64,000 nucleotides of DNA from Phoenix dactylifera. Lineage: Eukaryota; Streptophyta; Magnoliopsida; Arecales; Arecaceae. Position numbers and translations under genes: made by a program. The notes under the pieces are model-generated. The model did not search any database, had not been told where the DNA came from, and was given only the letters and a program-made list of their open reading frames with translations. Positions 22,158-34,775 of the stretch are shown piece after piece; the first letter of the stretch is position 1, and each line of letters begins with the position of its first letter. The stretch spans positions 6,574,585-6,638,584 of the forward strand of contig NC_052399.1 of assembly GCF_009389715.1 (NCBI RefSeq), in the 5' to 3' direction.

Positions 22158-24263
22158 GGGAAACGAGGTCAGCGACGCAGGCGGAGGAGCAGCAGAAGGC
22201 GGCAATGATGGGGGACGAATCTCAGCCTCATTCTAGGCGTCTAGCAACATAGGGAACGACGAGATCCCCGGAGGATCCGCCGAGAGGCCCCTAAGAGATC
22301 CCGCGACAGAACGGCGCTCGATCGGGGCGGCGAATCGGGGTTTCGCATCGGCGGGCGAAGCCCTAAAAGCGAGCGAGAGGGGGGAATCGGGAAGATCAGG
22401 AGAGGAGGGAGGCAGTAGGTGAGGGCGGAGGAGGGGTTGGGCGGCGAGGAAAGGGTCAATATGTGGAGGAGTGGGTGCGTGCAGGTGAGTTATGGAAGAC
22501 AGCCTGCGCTTGGTTTTTTTTCTTGTCATCAAGATGTGGAAACGGAAGGGGCCGCCTAAAGTTCCAGTTCATGCTCGTCTGTTTCGGTCACCGAAATCGC
22601 TGGATCTTGAAAAATCGTGCCACTAATATCCAATAGGACTTACAACGACTTCAGGGGTACATGTTTACCATGAAAGGTGGTAAAAGGTTTACAAAATCAG
22701 CTTATTTTAAGCCTAATTATATACTTTATAATAAATAACTTTTTCTGCAAAAGTAAAAATAATATGTTTAATTTAATTTAATTTAATTTTGATAGTGAAA
22801 CGAAATAATTTCAATTCTACACTGTTTGTGCATAGACATATATGATGTAGGAATCTAGTTTGCTTTACGTGCATCTTATCTATTTTGAATATTTTTATGT
22901 AGGTAGGAAAAGATTGTATTGAAGCTTTTAAAAAATAAACAAAATTAATTCATATATCTTACCTATTAAGATAGGGATTGGCGAACTTGGACAAGATTAT
23001 TTTTTTTAATTATGGGATGATGAAATTTTACCCTAATAACCACTTACGAATATATAACTCATAGAATTAGCAAATATTGATAAAAACAATTGAAATAAGA
23101 ATAATTTTGAATTAACTCTAATTCTTAGAGCCATTCCTCACTTTCTAGTTTGGTCATCCAACAAAAGCAAGTTCTTGTGTTAACTCTAATTCTTAAAACA
23201 ATTTCTCACTTTCTAGTTAGGTCATCCAACAAAAATTAATTAAAATGAAATGCATATACATACATATATCAAACTTGTAAATACTAATCTTCAAAACTGA
23301 ACTTGGACAGGCCCATGCTAGTCTTGAAACCAACTAAAATAAATTAATATGTTCGTAGCTTTTTTTTTTTTTGGAGGGGGGGAGGGGGCTGGGGTACAAT
23401 GGAGGAGGCTTTTTCTAAAAGGAAAAGTTATCTAATAAAGCATACACCGTAAGCAATTTTTTTTGAGTATATGGTAAGGGATCTTAGATTTCTTATAATA
23501 AAATTTTATTGGTCGACCTTATGGACGCTACCCGATCTATCTATGGCTTAATTATATGCACTGTGGGATATGAGTGGAAGCATCATCTTCCACTATATTA
23601 TATCTTTCAAAATTAGAGTTATAAGATCAAGGATTAAATGCCAAAGAATATAAGTTTCTATATTAGTATTACCATATAAAATGAATCCTTGCATCTATCT
23701 TTGGTTTGATAAAAAATTAATCTACATATGTGAGCCCCACAACAAGAATGCTGGTGAACATTGACAACCTAGAGAAAGATAACACTTATTTCCAAACACT
23801 TTAGACTACAAGGAATCATACTCTCAAGCTAAGAGCAGAAGAGAAGAATAATTCACCTAAGTCAACATATAAACCCAACAATCAACATATCAAATCTTAC
23901 ATATTCTTAAATTTTTTTAAAAAAATTATGTGAATTATAATTGTACGTGACAAGGGCAAATCCATAACACCATACCACGACAAACTGGCGCATAGCCTAT
24001 ATAGTAGATCTCCCACAAATTTTCCTTCCCCAGGTTGGCAAACCGCCGACAGCCCTCCTTTTTTTTAACTAATGACGGGTCGTCCAACCCAGGGCCACTC
24101 CTTCGACAAAGCGGACGCAAGAACTAACGTCCGAATCCCTGTTGCTGAGGGGCCGACAAACCCCTTATCTTTCCCTTTCTCGATCCCTGCATACATCGAA
24201 TCGAAAACGGGAACCGGCGCAGGCGATTTTTCTCTGTATTATATTCATCGATTATCGTAACCT
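22158..24263. other. Divergent intergenic region, TMEM41-like to patatin-like
   Basis: GC-rich next to the minus-strand start (to about 22560; probable 5' UTR and promoter), then AT-rich. Contains the short tandem duplication at 23111-23233. No additional gene recognised. Confidence 0.6.
23111..23233 (+). repeat. Short imperfect tandem duplication
   Basis: Copies at about 23112-23167 and 23180-23235 share TTAACTCTAATTCTTA, CTCACTTTCTAGTT and GGTCATCCAACAAAA, with substitutions between them. Confidence 0.8.
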
Positions 24264-24271
24264 TATAAATA
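24264..24271 (+). promoter_or_regulatory. TATA box (TATAAATA) of patatin-like gene
   Basis: Predicts a start site near 24295. That would exclude the ATG at 24282 and make the ATG at 24318 the first usable one, which is also where the transit-like sequence begins. Confidence 0.6.
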
Positions 24272-24317
24272 AGCGTGGACGATGCTTCCGAGGCGGGTTG
24301 CCTGTCCCCGTTCCCTC

Positions 24318-27300
24318 ATGGCCTCTCTCGGCTCCCTCCATTCCCTCCTTCCCAAGCCCGTCTCCTTCTCCTCCCCCTCCCCGCCCCCAACCCCTGCCCT
24401 AACCATCGCTTCCTTCCCCTACGCGCTATATTCCGCACCAGGGCCGACGGGGAGAGCAGCAGCAAATGGTCGCCGGCCGCCGCCACCGTCGTCCGGAGGT
24501 GGAGAAGAAGTCCCTCGCGGTCGCCACCGGCGAGATCTTCCTTGGCCTCGCCTCCTCGTTCCTCCGCGGCAGGAGCTCCGCCGCCCCCGGTCTCGGCCGC
24601 CGCCGGGCGACCCGGAGGTGTTCCCGGATCGGGGAGAAGGGCGAACTTCTCGGGGAACAGGGGATCGATTGCGTCGGTGGTGGAGGATCCGGTGGACCAG
24701 GAGGTTGGGTCTGGGGAGCAGAGTTGAAGGATTGGGCGCCGAGAAGGAGAGGGAAGAAGGTGACGAGTCTCTGGGTTCAGCCTTCTCGGCCGCCGGTCTC
24801 CTCTTTCCTTACCATCTCGGGGTCGCTCAGTTCCTTCTGAGAAGGCTACATTAAGGTAATTCTTCGAGCCTCTGTCGGAGATTCGGGCATTTCTGTGAGT
24901 GAATTGCATTCTGGGTATGGGAAATAGACAAGCTATAATCTACTCTGGTAATGATATAGGTCAAGGGGAAACAATTTTCAGCAATATAAATCTGGAAATT
25001 AATGGTCTTGCGGAGATGAAACTGTTTTGCATGAAGACTTTGAGTTGGACTGCTCTGCATATTCTGTCGGGTGCTTTTGTTAAAGTTAAATCCTTTTTTT
25101 TTCTGCAAAATGGAAATTAGGCTCCTGTGCTGCATAAATTTTGAGTTGCAGTGCCTCAGCATGCTTATTCACTGGCTCTTTTGTTTGACCTGTCTGAGTT
25201 TTTTTTTTTTTGCCTTTTGGTTCTCTCATAGTTCTATCTTTGTCAAGTTATTCAAGAAAGGAAAAAAGGAGGTAGTCACCCGAGAATTCCGCATATCATA
25301 AGTGGGTGTAAAGACTATCATTACCAGTTTAACTTAAGATGCAAAGTTTCTCTTTAAGAAATTATGTAATGGTTATACTGTTATACATATTGCCTGTAAA
25401 TTTTAGTGATAATTATTGCAAAAATTCTAATCTATCTGAAGCACTTTCATATGCCTTTTAGTGGATTCTGGTTATAGTCTTATTATGCCTATTAGGAAGT
25501 AAGGAATACTTTTATCAGAGTCAGATGCCAGCGCATTTTAATGTCTTGAATGTAATACTGAGCTTATCTTAGAAGTCAAGAAACTTAAAATACCTCTAAT
25601 GACTAGATTGCTCTAAGTTCTGGAACTTATTTTAGGATTTGTTGCATAACATTCGATAGGTCAAACATCTCATGGATATTGTTGCATTTTTTTCTTCTCA
25701 TGCAACAATTTCCCTCAGATATGCTTCAGCAAATGAACTTGGCTTATTGACATACCCATATAGACCTGTATGCTGTACAGGTGTGGCTGTGGTATGACAT
25801 GGAAGATTTGTTTCTGATATGCCAATGATACAATTTATGTTATCTTATGATCGTGTTTCATCTATTAATAGTGATTAATTATGTTGTATCATATATCACT
25901 ATCTTTTCAATCTCATTATTAACTGAATCATTTCACTGATCTAGGAAACAACACCATTAGCTGGTTCATCAGCTGGAGCAATAGTCTGTGTGGTAATTGC
26001 TTCCGGAAATAGCATGCAAGATGCCTTACAAGCAACCAAGATTCTGGCTGAAGATTGCCGGCTTAAAGGAACTGCATTTCGGCTTGGGGTATTTATTAAT
26101 TAGCAGTGCTTTTCATTGAATTAATCTTGTATACTTGCCAAGCATATTTGCTATTCATTAAAATATACATTGATATTCTCTTTAATCTTGCTTTATGTAT
26201 TTTCTTAACTTGTAACTTGTAATGTTAGTATGTCAGGGCATAATTGAAGTTCATATGTTTTATCTAATGGTTTCTGTACACATTTTTAATATGTCAAATA
26301 TTTCTATATCGTTGCTTTATGCTTGCTCTTATTGTTTATTTTCATAAACATGCTTTGCAATGGATCTGTCGTAAACTCAAGGATCAAAGAACTGGTGGGG
26401 CCAACCCATCCTAACGGTACTGTATCAATTCCACTAAGAATGGCATGGTGAACAGGAATAGGACACTGGTTCCGGCATGAACCAAGATGTCCTGCCTATC
26501 CTACTCGAAACCAGTCAAGATAAACCAGTTGCCTGATATCACTTGGCATCAATTGAATCCATATTTTTTCAAAAAACAAAAAAAGAGCCGTGGTCCCCAT
26601 GGTGCTCTCTTTCTCTTGTATGTAGTCACAAGTGGACCTCAAACTTAGAGAGGAAGAGAGAGAGAGAGAGAGAGAGAAGAGGGGAAGGGGTGAGGCTCAG
26701 TCAGATCCAGCCTACCCTTACTAAAATCCAACTCCTGAAGGGTGTCGTTACCTATGCTAGCACTATAGCCCACCATTGACTCATGTTTAGTTTGGAGGAG
26801 CCGGCTCCGAAGGCAAAATTGGCCATCGTCCCGGATGCCCGAATATCTTTAGTTCTTTCATTATTTTGTCAGGTTCTATGGAATGACTTTTATCAGTCTG
26901 TGCCTGTTGCTTCTTCAGTTCTTTGGGTGTTTAAGTATTCCTTTGGAATCTTTGCGCTTTTAAAAGCTGCAATGGCTCTCTTGGTAATTATGTTTTGGAA
27001 TTGGAGGCAAGGCCTATGTTCCTCCTGTTTGTTGTCGTCTAGGTCTAAATTAATTAAATTATGCATGATATGCTCCTGGCTTTCCTATAAGTAATTCTTT
27101 TTTCTAATAATTACATTAACAGTTAGTTATTTCTTGGGTTCTATAATCTTGCTTATTTATAAAAGGAATGTGATTCTATTAGATTCCTCTATGTTATGAT
27201 GTGCAGGCAGTACTTAGAGATGTTCCAGCAAACTTCTGCCAGATGATGTGCACATTAGGTCAAGTGGAAGGTTCGTGGTAAGCTCACTTGTGCATGGCCA

Positions 27301-30300
27301 GTGCTGGCTGAGTGAGTTTATTCATTTTTAATTGGTGATATTTGCTTTCATTGCTCCTAACTTTTTTAATTCTTGTGCCTACAGAAACATATATTTGTCT
27401 CAGTATTCACCTTCTGTCTAAATTCAGCTCTTTTTTAAATCGTTATGTTTCTATTTTACTCTTTTAAGAGTTGTTTTTTTTCCTGCTACATCCGTACCTA
27501 TAAGTACTATTATTATGCTGATTTGTTGATTTTGCTTGCCTATCCTTTGGAAGATAAGTGATTTTGTTATCTGATTCATGTCGCTCAATTGATCTTCGTG
27601 TTATCTGATTCATGCTATCCTTTGGAAGATAAGTGATTTTGTTAATATCCAATTAGATTCTTCATTTTGGACACTGTTGCTTGTTGTAATTTTGGCCAAA
27701 CCAACTTGAATAGGTTTGGGGCACCTCAAGGGATTTAACTCAAAATTTTGAAATGGTTTAAAAATCACTTTAAATATCACTACTACTATTATCAGCATCA
27801 TCCAAGACAACTTAGATTTGTTGTGTTTCCTGATCTTTTTGCACAGTTGCCATCACTCAATTATTTTGGAGGCCAAAGGGTTTACTTGTGGATCAATTTG
27901 ACTCTAAAGAAGACCTCATTAATGCTGTCTTCACCTCTTCCTTTATTCCAGGGTACGTTGGATCTGGATTTTGCTTTTATGCTTTTCAACACTCACCTTG
28001 TGATTTGGAGTGGAAGAACAAATAAGCTAATTTTTGAACTTGTCCAGCTATCTGGCTCCGAGACCTGCAACTACATTCCGTAACCGCTTGTGCATTGATG
28101 GCGGTTTGACATTGTTTATGCCACCAACTTCTGCTTCGGAAACGGTATGTGCTCAGATAATCTTACATAGTTTTTCTTGACCGCTGCCTTTATCAAAGCT
28201 TATTTGGTTCCACTCCTGCAGCCAATTCTGATATGTCATTTCAGTAATGACGTACTGTTCTGGTTTTAATATTTCTTAGCATGATTTTAGAAAATGTCAT
28301 GTCAATTTCAAAAAGCAAGTGGGAGTTCTTATGGAATCTAACTTGTTTACAAATAGTAGCATGGGCATGAATGTAGAAATACACATTTGCTCATGCATGC
28401 TTATGTGTATCCTGACAACATGTTTTCATCCAAGCGTGCTCTTAAGTCTGCCAAATGGTGTATAATGGCAGATCCAATAAAGTTTATTTAAGCAACTGAG
28501 AAAGGTAGCCATCATATTGCAATCATCACACATGGTCAGTTGCCACATGAATCAGTTACCCAAATCCATCCCTAGCTATGACTATTTTATAACACAAACT
28601 GGAACTCTTGTTCTCCTATGATTGTAGGCAGCATCTAGTTTGCACAACATACTCCATGAATTATATTATATGAGAGAGATGTCTTATGCTACATAGTTCA
28701 TAAAAAATAACAATATGCATGTACGGAAAATGCTGTGTCATAAATTACACTTATGACGAGTGTGGAACGTGCTTCCTATCTTCTTGAAGCTAATTTCATC
28801 TGATTTCGTAGATCTATCTATTTAAGACTTTACAACTTATCTTTTGGTTGAATTAATTGTGATGCTTACTACTATAGTAATGTGTAATTGTGTAGATAGG
28901 TGAGTTCATGTGTGTGCAACAGTGCTTTATCATAATAACGTCATTCTTTTCAATTTTGACTGTGATGCATGTGAATGCAAACCATGATTAAGCTCGTTAG
29001 AAGTGAAAAAAGGTAGTTGCTATTATGAGGACACTGCTTTGACATGGTGTCATGTATGACTATAATTTAAATCAAATATGTATGAGAAGTGTAAAGGCAA
29101 TAACTTATCCCATTAGATTAGGAATGTATGAAGGACACTAGGCTTCATAAAGAAGTGTGAGATTTGTGATTGACACTAGGCTTCATAAGAGGTGTGAGAT
29201 TTGTGATTGGGTCACAACCTGATGTTACTCTCCTTTGCTTTGTGCCAACAACTCTAGTTTAGGCAGTTGGCAGGTAGGGGGGCTGTTGTCTAAGGGGGAA
29301 GAAGCGTAAAAGATGGTAAGGAATTAAAAAGGAATAATAAGATAAAATTAAAAGGAGCATATCTTATACTATTTAAAAAATTTTTTGATAAACAAGAATA
29401 AAACTATTTATCATTCTCCTGCTAGTGTACTCTCTTTCAAAGGTCTACTAGTATTTGAGCTCCAGGCAAAATTCATTTTGATCAAGTCATTAACTTGTTT
29501 TTTCAGCTTATTTCTATATCTATTTTTCCCAGTCTATCATGAATCAAATCTCTTTATAATGCTTACACAACTTCTGTAGTTCATCCAAACAATCATAACT
29601 CGCGCTCTAAATCCATCCGCCTGCTCTTGATCTCTTTCTTTTTTGCCTCATCTGCTCTGAATAGACACGAATAAACTATTCCAATTTGTATTCAATGAAT
29701 TATCTTCGAGTTAAAAATGTTCAACTTTCCTCAGTTTCATCAGTGTAACTTTATCCTTCTTTTATCAGACATCTACATCAGCACCGTTATCTCTCTCTTC
29801 ACTTAATGTTGGAGCATGCAATTTCTTCATAGCCAGCATCCTAAACTATGTACCATAGCAAGTCTCTTGTCTTATATAACGTACCTTGAGTCTCCCCTAT
29901 ATGCATTTTGACACAGTACTCCAATAGCATTCTTCTCTTTCTTCTGTCTTCATCTGTTCTATATCTATTCCTCTTTGATGTATCTTCCCGGTCTTTTTAT
30001 TCTTGTTTAGTAGAGTTTAGCATGTGCAATGCACAACAGGTGACAGAAGGCACTGTTCTAAAAAACAAATGTAGCGAGAGTGTGTTGGTCTTGAGAGTTG
30101 GAATCTGGAAGACAAGCGATGTCAGGAGCCTCTCCAGTGGTAAATTGAAAAAATAGGAAAAAGTTTAAAGGGAAAAAAGCTGGAGAGTGGAGTCAAACAA
30201 GATGTGGGGCGTGGATAAAGGGTTCTTGAGAGTTGGAGATGCGTGTACGCCTGAGTTTATTATAACAGAGTAGATAATAGATTGGAAATAACAGAAATGG

Positions 30301-31663
30301 TTGCTCTTGGGTTGTTTATCCAACAATTTTGACAGGTTGCTCCTCTTCATTTGATCTCTCGATAACACACTTATACATTTTCTTTCTTGATCACTTTTTA
30401 AATATGCAATTTACATTTTTCTCTTGGTTTTTCATCAAGCATTATTCTACATGCATGGTTTTGGCCTCTAAAAATATGTGCTTGACTTGAATCTAAGGGT
30501 ACCTACTCAGTGGTTAAAGTTACCTGACCTGTACCCATCCTATGGATCAGAATTGGTTGGGTCTTAGTTGCGACATGGAAATATGTATTAGTCAGGTTGG
30601 ACCTAATATCCACTATAAAGAGCAATAGGCTTGTACCGAATAACTAGCATTTAGACTTGACTGACCCATGGCCGGCCAATGGAACATGGCAATTCAAATT
30701 AGGCTGATCAAAAGTGAATCAAGTTGGTGAGGTCTAAATTGGCTGACCCTATCTGATTTTCAGACTTTTGTAGCTGCATAACTCCAAAGTAATTGCGAAG
30801 CCTCGATTGCTTTGATTTGTTTATCAAAAAATAAACAATATGCTATTTCCTCTCTTCTTTTTTTTTTGATTTCCTCTTCTTTTTTTTGATTTCTTCTTGC
30901 ATGAAGCATATATAAGCTTAGGTTGGATCCTCGATCCATGAGTCACTATGAATACATAACTTGCATCATAATTTTTTGTTGCACTCTAATGCCTTAGCTT
31001 GTCAAATTAATAAGCAACCTGGTAGACACCTTCAGAGTCCACCAGATAACCTCACCTTGTACCGACCACAAGTTTTCTGGAGGTCATTTAGATACAAGCA
31101 GTGCTTCTTAAAAAACAGATTAATATAATATTATATTAAAGGAATTCTCTATATATGTCTCTTTATTATAGGTGATTTTAGTCAAAATGAAAAAACTTGG
31201 TGGGACTGCTTGTGACTGTTAATTGCAGGTTCGTGTCTGTGCTTTCCCTGCCAACCGATTGGGATTGAATGGGATCGGAATCAGCCCACATTGCAATCCA
31301 GAGAACAGAGCTACTCCTCGACAGGTGCTTTTAGTTTTTAAAAGCCGGCCTGCCAACAAATCCTGTTTTTGCAAATTCTTCCTATCAGTAACTGTTCCCT
31401 TCTGCCAATTGCAGCTCTTCAACTGGTCGCTGGAACCTGCAGAAGACTATATCCTTGACAAACTGTATGAGCTCGGATATTTGGATGCAGCAGTCTGGGC
31501 TGAGCAGAATCCTGTGGAGTCAATTGTGAAAGTAGGCAGCACTAATATTAGTCCAATCGTGAAAGATGCAGGCAGCACTAACAGCAGTCCAATTGTGAAA
31601 GATGCAGGCAGCACTAATGGTAGTCACATTGTGAAAGATGCAGGCAGCACTAACAGTATGTGA
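24318..31663 (+). CDS. Patatin-like phospholipase (acyl hydrolase), likely plastid-targeted
   Basis: Exons: 24318-24855, 25945-26088, 27207-27277, 27847-27952, 28048-28144, 31229-31324, 31415-31663. The N-terminus MASLGSLHSLLPKP looks like a transit peptide. Then come EKKSLAVATGEIFLGLASS and FSAAGLLFPYHLGVAQFLL (oxyanion region), the nucleophile elbow GSSAG in exon 2, FWRPKGLLVDQFDSKEDL in exon 4, and the Asp of the Ser-Asp dyad in LCIDGGLTLFMPP of exon 5. Exons 6-7 give VRVCAFPANRLG and LFNWSLEPAEDYILDKL. The closest known relatives are the Arabidopsis At1g33270 group; lipid acyl hydrolysis is inferred from the dyad. Exon 1 switches among three frames and exon 3 lacks two bases, while exons 2 and 4-7 are intact. 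The protein ends in four copies of a 12-residue repeat. Confidence 0.88.
24856..25944 (+). other. Patatin-like intron 1
   Basis: Donor AAG|GTAATT, acceptor CTAG|GAA. AT-rich; nothing else recognised. Confidence 0.7.
26089..27206 (+). other. Patatin-like intron 2, with AG microsatellite
   Basis: Donor GGG|GTATTT, acceptor GTGCAG|GCA. Contains an (AG)n tract at about 26655-26678. No second gene is supported. Confidence 0.7.
27541..27650 (+). repeat. Short direct duplication in patatin-like intron 3
   Basis: TATCCTTTGGAAGATAAGTG followed by ATTTTGTTA occurs at 27541 and again about 27618; the neighbouring TTATCTGATTCATG is also doubled. Confidence 0.8.
28145..31228 (+). other. Patatin-like intron 5 (3.1 kb)
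   Basis: Donor ACG|GTATGT, acceptor TTGCAG|GTT. AT-rich. Contains a 38-bp tandem duplication (29134-29171 and 29172-29208, starting GACACTAGGCTTCATAA). No coding domain seen. Confidence 0.7.
31526..31660 (+). repeat. Coding 36-bp tandem repeat, patatin-like C-terminus
   Basis: Four units encode IVKVGSTNISP, IVKDAGSTNSSP, IVKDAGSTNGSH and IVKDAGSTNSM, the last followed by TGA. The first unit is one codon shorter. Confidence 0.9.
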
Positions 31664-32404
31664 CTGAAATCAATCATATGAATAATTATGAGGCCAAGAA
31701 ACTCATCTATGATAACATGGGGAAATCCAGCTCAAAGAGCATCAGGATATCAGGCAGTCAGGTCATAGATATTACAAACCGTCATTTGCTCATGCTCCAA
31801 GCAAGCAGCAGGACAGATTTTGTGCCAAAATGTGAAAAAGAAAAAACACAAAAAAAGTTATTCAGGTGTAAAGTATATGCAACTAATATGGAGCAATAGC
31901 CCTTCTATGAGGGAAGTATTCGGGAATAATTTGTAATTGATTTGGATGGAGAAGCCGAGGAGCTAAGGCTTGCATTGGACAGCCAAAATAAAAGAGCTTA
32001 CAGAAGATGTCAGAATTTTCTTTTGAAGTTTTTTTCCAATTCATACCAATCATAACTTGTAAATTTATAGCCACAAAATAAATGTTCATTATTTGCAAAT
32101 TAAACTGTGGCATGGAAATCTTTTGCACTCCAACAATTGAAATGTGCCTTCGATTTCCTTTTAGAGCAATAATGATCCTCTCTCTCTCTCTCTCTGTGTT
32201 ATGTTTTTTTAGTCTCATCTAATATCTTATCCAACAGCAGGTCAGCGGCTTTGTAATTGGTGTCATTTAGTGATGACTTTATTTCAGAATTCAAATCAGT
32301 GCGAAATCAATAATTGCAAAACCATTGATGAGTAATCTAGATTTAAGATTCATATTGTTGTTTCTGATTTACAATATTGACTATACCTAAACGCTGGCTG
32401 TTGA
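31664..32404. other. 3' flank of patatin-like gene
   Basis: AT-rich; holds the likely 3' UTR and a (CT)n tract at about 32177-32195. No gene seen. Confidence 0.55.
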
Positions 32405-32530
32405 GGTGCCTTAGGTATGCATCCAATTGATACAAGATGATGGCGCCAATCTTAGCTAAAAATTAAGGGTGCCTTAGGTATGCATCCAATTGATACAAGA
32501 TGATGGCGCCAATCTTAGCTAAAAATTAAG
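32405..32530 (+). repeat. Perfect 63-bp tandem duplication
   Basis: Units 32405-32467 and 32468-32530 both begin GGTGCCTTAGGTATGCATCC and end AAAAATTAA(G); I find no mismatch. Confidence 0.92.
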
Positions 32531-32692
32531 GTTGGTGTTATGGACGGCGGTTATTTTGGTGTATCATGCTTGACACATCTTAAACATATGGACCAAAACT
32601 CAATGTGCTCAGGTTCCTTAATACCTCAACTAAATCAAAACAGTGTTTGCCGTTAAAACGGCTTATGTTGCATGAAGATAGTGCATGGTTAA

Positions 32693-33734
32693 GGTCCTGT
32701 TTGGAAAAGCTGTTAGTAGTAGAGCTTTTGGAAGCAGAGTTGTCTGAAGCAGAGCGCTTATAAAAAGCTGTTTGCTGTTTAGTAACTACATTTCTAAAGT
32801 GCTGTGGCACTTTAACATGTGTTTGGTAAACAAATTTAGAAAATACTTTTGTGTGACAAAATGGCCATAAAGGAAATTACCAGTATTATATAACGGAGCA
32901 TAATAAAATATAATATGTATTAATACATAAATGTATGATATAGTATAATATTAATGTAATGTAATATAATATTATTATAATATAGTACTAAAGATTATGT
33001 ATTATAGAATAAATTTAATATAATATTAAATTATTTAACATAAAATATCAATGTATTATGATATAATGTAATATAATATTATATTTATAATATAATAATA
33101 AATATTAAAATATTATAATTATTAGTGTAAATTAATTTTTCATCCTTCTAATGACCATTTATCTCTCTAACAAAATTTTTAGCTAGGTAATAAAATTGGT
33201 TAAATAATTACTAATTTATTTATTTATTTATTTATTTAGATCAGATTATTTGCCACTTACTCATTATTTTTCTTTTTATTTATTTTTATTTATTATTTTA
33301 TTATTTTATTTATATGAAATATAGAGGGGTCGCCAGCCATGGGTGGTGGCCGGCATGGTGGCTGCCACGAGCTTCCAAAACAAAAAAAAAGAAGAGGAAG
33401 AAGGAACAGAGGCAGTAGCGTTGAAAGGAAGAAGAAGATAGAAAGGGAGAGGGAGAGGCTGGGTGAGAGAGGAAGAGGCGGATGAGAATTTTGGGGGAAA
33501 AAAGTGTGATTTAAATGGAGGTATTTTAGTCTAAAAAATAGCTTTCCGATAAAGCTGAAAACAGCATTTTCGAAAAGCTCCAAATTGGAGCTTCTCCCAA
33601 AAGCTATTTTCAGTTTTCCGCAAAAGCTGAAATAGCTTTTCAAAAATTTTACCAAACACCATTTTTTATCTAAAATACTTTTGGAAGATCAGAAAGTGCT
33701 TTTTGACCCTCCAAAATTTCCCCTAAATAGGGCC
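32693..33734. mobile_element. Non-autonomous PIF/Harbinger-like element, copy 2 (1.04 kb)
   Basis: Starts GGTCCTGTTTGGAAAAGCTG, ends CCCTAAATAGGGCC and is flanked by TAA (32690-32692 and 33735-33737). Both end regions follow copy 1 closely (for example GTGCTGTGGCACTTTAACAT against GTGCTGTGGCGCTTTAACAT). The interior is AT-rich with a short GC-rich segment at about 33325-33500. No transposase. Confidence 0.85.
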
Positions 33735-33737
33735 TAA

Positions 33738-34775
33738 ACAATTTAAATGGTAACTTTTGTACTTCTAGGATTGATGCTCCAATCTAGTGGAATACCAACT
33801 CAGCAATTTTTTTTTTTTGGCTAACTTTTATTTTTAATTACTCGACTCTTCTTCTACCCCATCCTTTCGCTCTTCCACCTCCATAGTGTGTGTTTTCAAG
33901 GCCTGCCGAGCCAGCTTGTCTCTTTTTTGCTGCAGCCACCTCGATTTTAGAGCCCTGCCTTGCCCAGCCCCTTGCTGTCCCTGGCTGCTATTGTATCTAT
34001 TGAATCTTCTTGTGCATAAATTTTCCATGAATTAGCTGCTGTATTCTGTATCCAGAAAAGAAAAAGATGAGGAAACCCCTCCGGTGTCCTCCACCACTGC
34101 AAAACCAGGTCTTGCTCTCTGAACGGCGACATGGAACACCATTAGCAATGGTCCCAGACTCACCAAGTAATGTGCTGGTTGTAGTATGAGAACCTATACC
34201 TGAAGCGACTTCAGCTCAGATCTGGGGCAACTTGACAGATGTAGCCTAACCCACTTCACGCCCTACTCAAGGTTTTCATTCAGATATAAAAGGTTGCATT
34301 TTGGGGATGAGACTTAAAATTTGTTGCGTGCTGGGAGTCCTGTCTGAAAAGGCCCCAGAAGCAGCCACCTGCCTTCATCATCTGAATTTATTTCATCCTT
34401 GGCTTATTTATCAGCTTTCAGTTGGATCAGCATCTGCTGCAGTTTAAATCATAGAAGGCTCAGAAGAGGATTTTAGCATCCAAACCAGCCAGGCAAATCA
34501 TGACTCACTAAGTACATGTTTTTTATCACCGACCGCATCATGTACATACAGTGCAGTTACAGAAACGGACCAGATAGCATGCTTCTACATAATGATACAC
34601 ATCCTGCACTAACTAGTATAGAAAACCAATGAAAGAAGGCAAAAAGGCAAAAAAGGTACAAAGAATAGTAATAAGGAGACTGCTACCCAAGCACTGCAAG
34701 ACTCAGCAGGTGATCTTTGGTCCCCAGCTTGAGCAATCTCATTTAACATAATTAGTGTTTAAGTTCAATGAGTAA
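33738..34775. other. Intergenic, MITE copy 2 to GOST-like 3' end
   Basis: No recognised gene. Two overlapping open frames on the minus strand at 33834-34132 have no domain I know. The end probably contains the 3' UTR of the GOST-like gene. Confidence 0.5.

Noticed and set aside
22233-22532. Pro/Arg-rich open frames upstream of the TMEM41-like start
   Set aside because: GC-rich leader or promoter DNA; no conserved peptide.
26783-27094. 103-codon open frame in patatin-like intron 2
   Set aside because: Lies wholly within an intron and shows no recognised domain.
33834-34132. Two overlapping minus-strand open frames that might be a small gene
   Set aside because: No motif recognised, and the two frames overlap without a joinable splice structure.
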